A stretch of 27,769 bases of DNA from CAJBIL01 sp049295655 (GTDB lineage Bacteria > Pseudomonadota > Gammaproteobacteria > Burkholderiales > Rhodocyclaceae). Position numbers and translations under genes: made by a program. Under the pieces are notes generated by a model, which was not told the origin of the DNA, did not search any database, and was given only the letters and a program-made list of their open reading frames with translations. Below are positions 24,091 through 27,769 of this stretch, one piece after another. The stretch lies in contig JBAQRB010000091.1 in assembly GCA_049295655.1 (NCBI GenBank), forward strand, positions 1 through 27,769, written 5' to 3'. Each line of letters starts with the position of its first letter. Position 1 is the first letter of the stretch.

Positions 24091-24126
24091 CGGAGCGGCC
24101 CCTTTAATCCTCCTGGTTATCGAAGC

Positions 24127-24606
24127 ATGCGAAAAATTCTGATCTTGCTTGTCGGGCTTGCGGCTGCGGGCTGCGGCGTCATTCCCGTTGTCGAAGGGCC
24201 GACTGGCGGGGCTTTCGTCGGCCCGCTCATTCCGGACGGCACGGTGCAGGTCACGCCAACGAAAGCCTATTCGTTCGAAGCGCTGGGTGAGATTGCTCTT
24301 GCTGTCGATCTGATTTTTATCGTCTATGATCCACTGGCGCCCAATTGGAGCATCAAGGAAACAGTGATCAATGACGAAACCTATCACCTGGCGCTGGAGG
24401 CCAAGAGTTTTCGTACGGGTGGCGATGGCGAGTCGATGATGATCCTTAAACGGCGCGCCTTGAAACTGCAGCGAGAAAAAGGATTTTCCAGCTATCGTAT
24501 CCTCGACTATTCGGAAGGCATCGCGTCGAGTACGCCATTTACCCACCGTTTTTCCGAAGGCACCATCCAGTTGGTGCGTGCCGAGACCGTGCCCGGGAGA
24601 CCTTGA
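24127..24606 (+). CDS. Small predicted lipoprotein of unknown function
   Basis: I do not recognise this 159-residue protein. It begins with a short signal-like stretch ending in a probable lipidated Cys (MRKILILLVGLAAAGC, C16), though the residue at -3 is Ala rather than Leu. The mature part of about 144 residues looks globular and alternates short helices and strands: TKAYSFEALGEIALAVDLIFIVYDPLAPNWSIKETVINDETYHLALEAKSF, then a basic patch LKRRALKLQREKGFSSYRILDYSEG. It lies 36 bases after flgL on the same strand and converges on fliR with 13 bases between, so it may ride on the flgKL transcript. Any role in the flagellum or envelope is inference from position only. Confidence 0.8.
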   Translation: MRKILILLVGLAAAGCGVIPVVEGPTGGAFVGPLIPDGTVQVTPTKAYSFEALGEIALAVDLIFIVYDPLAPNWSIKETVINDETYHLALEAKSFRTGGDGESMMILKRRALKLQREKGFSSYRILDYSEGIASSTPFTHRFSEGTIQLVRAETVPGRP

Positions 24607-24619
24607 GGCGAGCACTGAC

Positions 24620-25408
24620 TTAAAGGCCGCCGGCCGGGACAAAATAACCCAGCATCGATTGCAATCCGTACTCGAACAGGTGCTGTAGTGGTGTGGCAAG
24701 GTACGACAGACCGACGGCGAGCAGTCCGAACCCCATCGTCAGGGAGATGCCGAAACCAACCGCAAACAGGTTGATTTGGGGGGCCGCGCGGCTGAGAACG
24801 CCCATCGCGATGTTGGTAATCAGCAGCGCGACGATGATCGGTAGCGACAGTAGCAGCCCGGAAGAGAAGACGACGATCCCGAAGTTTGCCAGATTCAACC
24901 ATGTGCCGCGGCCAAGCGCTGTTGCCGACACTGGGATCGCAGTGAAACTGTGCGTCAAGGTTGCGATGATCATCAGGTGCCCGTCGATTGACAGGAACAG
25001 CAGGAGGGCCAGCAGGCCGATGATTTCGGAAATGACCGCTGTTTGCGCTGAATTCGCGGGGTCGTAGAAAGTTGCAAAGCCCAAGCCCATTTGCATGCTG
25101 ATCAGGTTGCCGGCCATGTCGATGGCGCTGAAAATAAGGCGCATGACGAAGCCCATCGAAAATCCGATAAGTATTTGCTGGGCGAGAATCCACAGGCCGA
25201 TGCCGGAGGCCGGCTCAACGTCGGGCATCTTTGGCAGAGCGGGGGTGATCGCTAGCGCGATGGATAAGCCAAGGAGGAGGCGTGCGCGCACCGACAGGGC
25301 GGTGTTTCCGAACGGCGGGGCAATCACCAGCAGTGCGAGGATGCGTGCCAGAGGGAAAAAGTAGGCGACGATCCAGGCGTTGATTTCAGCAGAGGTGAGG
25401 CTGATCAT
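24620..25408 (-). CDS. fliR: Flagellar export gate protein FliR
   Basis: FliR is an inner-membrane component of the FliPQR export-gate complex. It has 262 residues (261 in E. coli) with about six hydrophobic segments. Family motifs are PLARILALLVIAPPFGN, GFVMRLIFSAIDMAGNLISMQMGLGFATFYDP, FGIVVFSSGLLLSLPIIVALLITNIAMGVLSRAAPQINLFAVGF and the C-terminus SMLGYFVPAGGL. It is the last gene of the minus-strand fliO-P-Q-R run, starting 5 bases after the fliQ stop. Confidence 0.97.
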   Translation of the reverse strand: MISLTSAEINAWIVAYFFPLARILALLVIAPPFGNTALSVRARLLLGLSIALAITPALPKMPDVEPASGIGLWILAQQILIGFSMGFVMRLIFSAIDMAGNLISMQMGLGFATFYDPANSAQTAVISEIIGLLALLLFLSIDGHLMIIATLTHSFTAIPVSATALGRGTWLNLANFGIVVFSSGLLLSLPIIVALLITNIAMGVLSRAAPQINLFAVGFGISLTMGFGLLAVGLSYLATPLQHLFEYGLQSMLGYFVPAGGL

Positions 25409-25413
25409 GGCGT

Positions 25414-25683
25414 TCAGCCGACGATCTGCGGAATGCTTTCAAACAGCCGGCGGATGTAATCAACCATGACTTGAAGCATCCACGGCCCGCTGACAATCAG
25501 CGTGATGAACATTACGACGAGCTTCGGGATGAATGACAGTGTTGCTTCGTTGATCTGCGTGGCTGCCTGAAACACGCTGATGATCAGGCCCGTCGCGAGA
25601 CCCGCCAGCAGGAGGGGGCCGGAAACCAGCAGGGTGATTTCCATGGCTTGGCGACCGATATCCATGACAACTTCGGGCGTCAT
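25414..25683 (-). CDS. fliQ: Flagellar export gate protein FliQ
   Basis: FliQ is a small inner-membrane gate component. It has 89 residues, the same as E. coli. Two membrane helices (about 13-35 and 50-75) are joined by the conserved FQAATQINEATLSFIPKLV loop. The ATG overlaps the fliP stop by four bases, implying coupled translation. Confidence 0.97.
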   Translation of the reverse strand: MTPEVVMDIGRQAMEITLLVSGPLLLAGLATGLIISVFQAATQINEATLSFIPKLVVMFITLIVSGPWMLQVMVDYIRRLFESIPQIVG

Positions 25684-26432
25684 GTTCCGAAGCTTTGCAC
25701 GAGCGAGCCGAGCAGCAAATGCCAGCCGTCAACGAGAACAAAGAGCATGAGTTTGAAAGGGAGTGCCACCATTACTGGCGACATCATCATCATACCCATC
25801 GACATCAGTACGCTGGCGACCACCATGTCGATGACCAGAAAGGGAATGTAGATGACAAAACCGATCTGGAAGGCGGTTTTCAGTTCGCTGGCAACAAAGG
25901 CTGGAATCAGCACCCGCATCGGGATGTCGTCCGGAGACTCGAGTTTTTTTACGCCGGCCAGTCGCGCAAACAGGCCGATGTCTGATTCTCGTGTCTGCTT
26001 GAGCATAAATTTGCGTAGGGGGGTCGCCCCACGCTGGATGGCTTGTTCAAAAGTAATGCGGTTTTCCGAAAGCGGTTGGTAAGCATCGACATAAATTTTG
26101 TCGAGGACCGGGGACATGATGAAAAAAGTCAGAAATAACGCCAGCCCAACCAGCACTTGATTCGGAGGTGATCCTTGGGTACCGATCGCCTGCCGGAGAA
26201 GAGAGAGAACGATGATGATTCGGGTGAAACTGGTCATCATCAGGAGTGCGGCAGGAAGGAAGGAGAGCGCTGTTAGTGTGAGCAGCGTTTGGACCGATAA
26301 GGTATAGGTCTGGCTTCCTCCCGGGCCGGGTGTGCTGGTTAATGCTGGCATGCCACTTGCTTGTGCCCATGCTGCAAGGGGTAGTAGCATCAGTGCCGCA
26401 CAAAGCCACCCTTTGGTACTAGCTGGCTTCAT
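25680..26432 (-). CDS. fliP: Flagellar export gate protein FliP
   Basis: FliP forms the core of the export channel with FliQ and FliR. It has 250 residues (245 in E. coli) and an N-terminal signal sequence (GWLCAALMLLPLAAWAQA). Family motifs are TSFTRIIIVLSLLRQAIGTQGSPPNQVLVGLALFLTFFIMSPV and LIPAFVASELKTAFQIGFVIYIPFLVIDMVVASVLMSMGMMMMSPVMVALPFKLMLFVLVDGWHLL. The start lies 14 bases inside the end of fliO. Confidence 0.98.
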   Translation of the reverse strand: MKPASTKGWLCAALMLLPLAAWAQASGMPALTSTPGPGGSQTYTLSVQTLLTLTALSFLPAALLMMTSFTRIIIVLSLLRQAIGTQGSPPNQVLVGLALFLTFFIMSPVLDKIYVDAYQPLSENRITFEQAIQRGATPLRKFMLKQTRESDIGLFARLAGVKKLESPDDIPMRVLIPAFVASELKTAFQIGFVIYIPFLVIDMVVASVLMSMGMMMMSPVMVALPFKLMLFVLVDGWHLLLGSLVQSFGT

Positions 26433-26859
26433 TTTTGCGCTCGACCATTTGTTTTAGCCATTGCCCGAAAGGTTTTTCATCAACGGAAGGGGGAAGGGGG
26501 GCACCTTTTTGCATCGTATGCAAGGTCCGCATCTGGCCGGCACCGATGCCCACGATAAGCCAAGTATCGCTGATTTCGATTAAGACGATGCGTTCCCGAT
26601 TGCTGATTATCAGTCCGCCAACGACCCGCAAAAGCCCTGAGCGGCCGAGATTGTGGGCCGGGTTGAATTTTTTCAGCAGATAGGCTGCAAGAAAAAGCAG
26701 TCCCAGAATAAGCAACAAACCGAGGCCTGTCTGTAGCATTGCACTGGCTGAAATGCCTGGAGTGTCGGGGGTTTCGGCAGTGGCCTGAGTCGTGAGCAGT
26801 GCCAATATGGGGAGGGCGGTGTAGCTGCAATGCTTAAGAAGATCGCGGGGGAGGTGCAC
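26419..26859 (-). CDS. fliO: Flagellar export-gate assembly protein FliO
   Basis: FliO helps FliP oligomerise. From the GTG at 26859 it has 146 residues (121 in E. coli). It has a signal-like N-terminus (YTALPILALLTTQATA) and a membrane helix (about 41-63, MLQTGLGLLLILGLLFLAAYLL). The cytoplasmic domain reads LLRVVGGLIISNRERIVLIEISDTWLIVGIGAGQMRTLHTM. No clear Shine-Dalgarno precedes the GTG, and no better in-frame start keeps the signal sequence. It is the first gene of the minus-strand run; the usual upstream genes fliL, fliM and fliN are not seen here. Confidence 0.93.
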   Translation of the reverse strand: MHLPRDLLKHCSYTALPILALLTTQATAETPDTPGISASAMLQTGLGLLLILGLLFLAAYLLKKFNPAHNLGRSGLLRVVGGLIISNRERIVLIEISDTWLIVGIGAGQMRTLHTMQKGAPLPPSVDEKPFGQWLKQMVERKNEAS

Positions 26860-26964
26860 GTTATCTGTCCATGAGGCGATGCGGGGTTTTGTCTTGGATG
26901 ACGAGTGGTGCGCATCTTTTTGTCATGATGCGAGTCGTGTTGGTAATGGTGGGTGGTAGGACGG

Positions 26965-26993
26965 ATTATATCAATTGCGTCGGTATTTTTCGG
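26965..26993 (-). promoter_or_regulatory. Possible sigma-70-type promoter of fliOPQR
   Basis: The minus strand carries a perfect TATAAT (26970-26965), about 105 bases upstream of fliO. The hexamer 17 bases further up (26993-26988, CCGAAA) is a poor -35. I saw no sigma-54 or sigma-28 element for fliO. Confidence 0.3.
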
Positions 26994-27046
26994 CTTGACG
27001 GAATCTTCCGTGGAGGTAATTGTTTTCAATAAACTTGAAAAATAGC

Positions 27047-27074
27047 CTTAAGTCTCGAGAAGGTCGGTCGATAA
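27047..27074 (+). promoter_or_regulatory. Sigma-28 (FliA) promoter of the repetitive-protein gene
   Basis: CTTAAGTCT (27047-27055; 7 of 9 to CTAAAGTTT) is followed by exactly 11 bases and GTCGATAA (27067-27074; 7 of 8 to GCCGATAA). Its overall match to the enterobacterial consensus is as good as that of the flgM and flgK promoters. Predicted start near 27081, giving a leader of about 100 bases. Confidence 0.72.
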
Positions 27075-27180
27075 GCGTGATAGAGAGTATTTTTTTGTGC
27101 ATAATTTGTGCGCAGCTGTTGTAAGTGTACGCAGCTAATCGTTATTCGTTGGCAACATTACTATCCCAAGGGGATTGATC

Positions 27181-27769
27181 ATGGCTTCATTTTTTACCGG
27201 CTTGTCGACGACGAATGTTCGGCTGATATCTACTACGAATATCGCGTCTTTAACAACAGCGGACTATGCCGGGATCACGACGGATCAGGTTGCAGCTCTT
27301 ACTACTGCACAGATACAAGCGCTTGAAACACGTGATTTAGTAGTATTGACTTCGGCGCATATTCAGGGCCTGACCACCGACCAGATCGTCGCCCTCTCCA
27401 CCAGCCAGGTCGGCGCACTGACCACGGCGCAGATCGCGCAGGGTCTGACCACCAGTCAGGTGGCCGCCCTCGAGGTCGCCGACTTCGCCGCGCTGAAGAC
27501 CAACCAGATCGCCGCACTGACGACGACGCAAGTCGCGCAGGGCCTGACCACCGACCAGGTCGTCGCACTGACGACGGCGCAGGTCGCCGGTCTGAGCACG
27601 GCGCAGATCGCGCAAGGCCTGACCACCGACCAGGTGGCCGCCCTTGAAACGCGGGATCTTGCCGCGTTCAAGACGAACCAGGTCGCCGCCCTGACGACGA
27701 GCCAGATCGCCCAGGGCCTGACGACGAGCCAGGTCGCCGGTCTGACCAGTGCCGGGATCGCCGCGCTGA
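27181..27769 (+). CDS. Large repetitive protein built of TTxQ[VI]xAL octapeptides (3' end outside window)
   Basis: An open frame starts at ATG 27181 (AAGGGGA 6 bases upstream) and runs off the window without a stop: 196 complete codons are visible. After a short N-terminus (MASFFTGLSTTNVRLISTTN) the whole protein is made of 8-residue units of the form TTxQ[VI]xAL, with 9-residue variants TTxQ[VI]AQGL and divergent units such as ETRDLAAF and KTNQVAAL. Residues 81-138 and 139-196 are two consecutive copies of the same 58-residue pattern (9+8+8+8+9+8+8). There is no signal peptide and no Cys. I do not recognise a function. Regular Thr/Gln/Ala/Leu repeats suggest a long fibrous or solenoid, probably surface or secreted, protein; a sigma-28 promoter suggests late flagellar timing. 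Both are inference. Confidence 0.85.
   Translation, partial: MASFFTGLSTTNVRLISTTNIASLTTADYAGITTDQVAALTTAQIQALETRDLVVLTSAHIQGLTTDQIVALSTSQVGALTTAQIAQGLTTSQVAALEVADFAALKTNQIAALTTTQVAQGLTTDQVVALTTAQVAGLSTAQIAQGLTTDQVAALETRDLAAFKTNQVAALTTSQIAQGLTTSQVAGLTSAGIAAL
27421..27768 (+). repeat. Tandem 174-bp repeat, at least two units, continuing past the window
   Basis: Units at 27421-27594 and 27595-27768 encode the same order of seven octa/nonapeptides. The 18-mer GGCCTGACCACCGACCAG occurs exactly at 27367, 27541 and 27616. The second unit ends one base before the window edge, so the true copy number is unknown. Confidence 0.88.

Larger units (their letters stand above)
26860..27180. other. Divergent intergenic region between fliO and the repetitive-protein gene
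   Basis: This 321-base stretch holds no credible gene on either strand. It is AT-richer than the flanking flagellar genes. It contains a possible promoter for fliO on the minus strand, a sigma-28 promoter and a Shine-Dalgarno AAGGGGA (27168-27174) for the plus-strand gene, and a 7-bp direct repeat CGCAGCT (27111-27117 and 27130-27136) in the predicted leader. Confidence 0.75.

Noticed and set aside
26673..27029. 118-residue minus-strand frame upstream of and overlapping fliO
   Set aside because: It is rich in His/Thr/Pro, overlaps fliO in another frame, and covers the promoter region; no family or start signal supports it.
27302..27671. Several Arg/Trp-rich minus-strand frames opposite the repetitive gene (for example 27337-27615)
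   Set aside because: They are the antisense of the tandem repeats; a repeat whose unit is a multiple of three keeps several frames open. The plus-strand frame has a start, a Shine-Dalgarno, a promoter and a regular protein motif.
27361..27769. Resemblance of LTTDQVVAL units to the first helix of TAL-effector repeats (LTPDQVVAI)
   Set aside because: The units are 8-9 residues long, not 33-35, and lack the second helix and base-specifying residue pair. The likeness is limited to a short Leu/Thr/Gln/Val pattern.

Overview
This window is almost wholly a flagellar and chemotaxis gene cluster from a GC-rich Gram-negative, polarly flagellated proteobacterium. The gene order (cheY-cheZ-cheA, then flhB-flhA-flhF-flhG-fliA followed by a motC/motD-type stator pair, then flgN/flgM/flgA diverging from flgBCDEFGHIJKL), together with recognisable sigma-54 and sigma-28 promoters, suggests a betaproteobacterium, probably of the order Rhodocyclales. 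The taxonomic call is inference from gene order and protein style and was not checked against a database. L- and P-ring genes (flgH, flgI) confirm an outer membrane.

Layout, left to right. (1) Positions 1-3860, plus strand: the 3' part of cheV, then cheY, cheZ and cheA, ending in a strong intrinsic terminator at about 3883-3913. (2) 4038-11800, plus strand: flhB, flhA, flhF, flhG, fliA, motC, motD. Most of these genes overlap by 4-17 bases, so translational coupling is likely. They encode export-gate parts, the polar placement/number pair FlhF/FlhG, sigma-28 and a second-type stator. (3) 11820-13398, minus strand: flgA, flgM, flgN; flgM has overlapping sigma-54 and sigma-28 promoters. (4) 13608-24090, plus strand: flgB to flgL (rod, hook, L/P rings, FlgJ muramidase, hook-filament junction proteins). 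A sigma-54 promoter precedes flgB, a second lies directly against the flgJ start, and a sigma-28 promoter precedes flgKL. A MITE-like repeat sits between flgF and flgG. (5) 24127-24606, plus strand: a small unrecognised lipoprotein. (6) 24620-26859, minus strand: fliO, fliP, fliQ, fliR (export gate), without the usual fliLMN upstream. (7) 26860-27180: a 321-base divergent intergenic region. (8) 27181 to the window end, plus strand: the start of a large repetitive protein built from TTxQ[VI]xAL octapeptides arranged in 58-residue (174-bp) super-repeats. It is cut by the window edge.

How it works together: sigma-54 promoters would drive middle (basal body/hook) genes. FliA (sigma-28), held by FlgM until FlgM is exported, would then drive late genes (flgKL, flgM itself, and by promoter match the repetitive-protein gene). 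CheV/CheY/CheZ/CheA set motor switching. The least explained and most interesting element is the repetitive protein at the right edge: a good sigma-28 promoter match ties it to the late flagellar regulon although it resembles no standard flagellar component. Other points worth a look are a predicted near-leaderless flgJ transcript, the dual flgM promoter, duplicated FliM-like motifs in CheZ, and the MITE-like element inside the flg operon.
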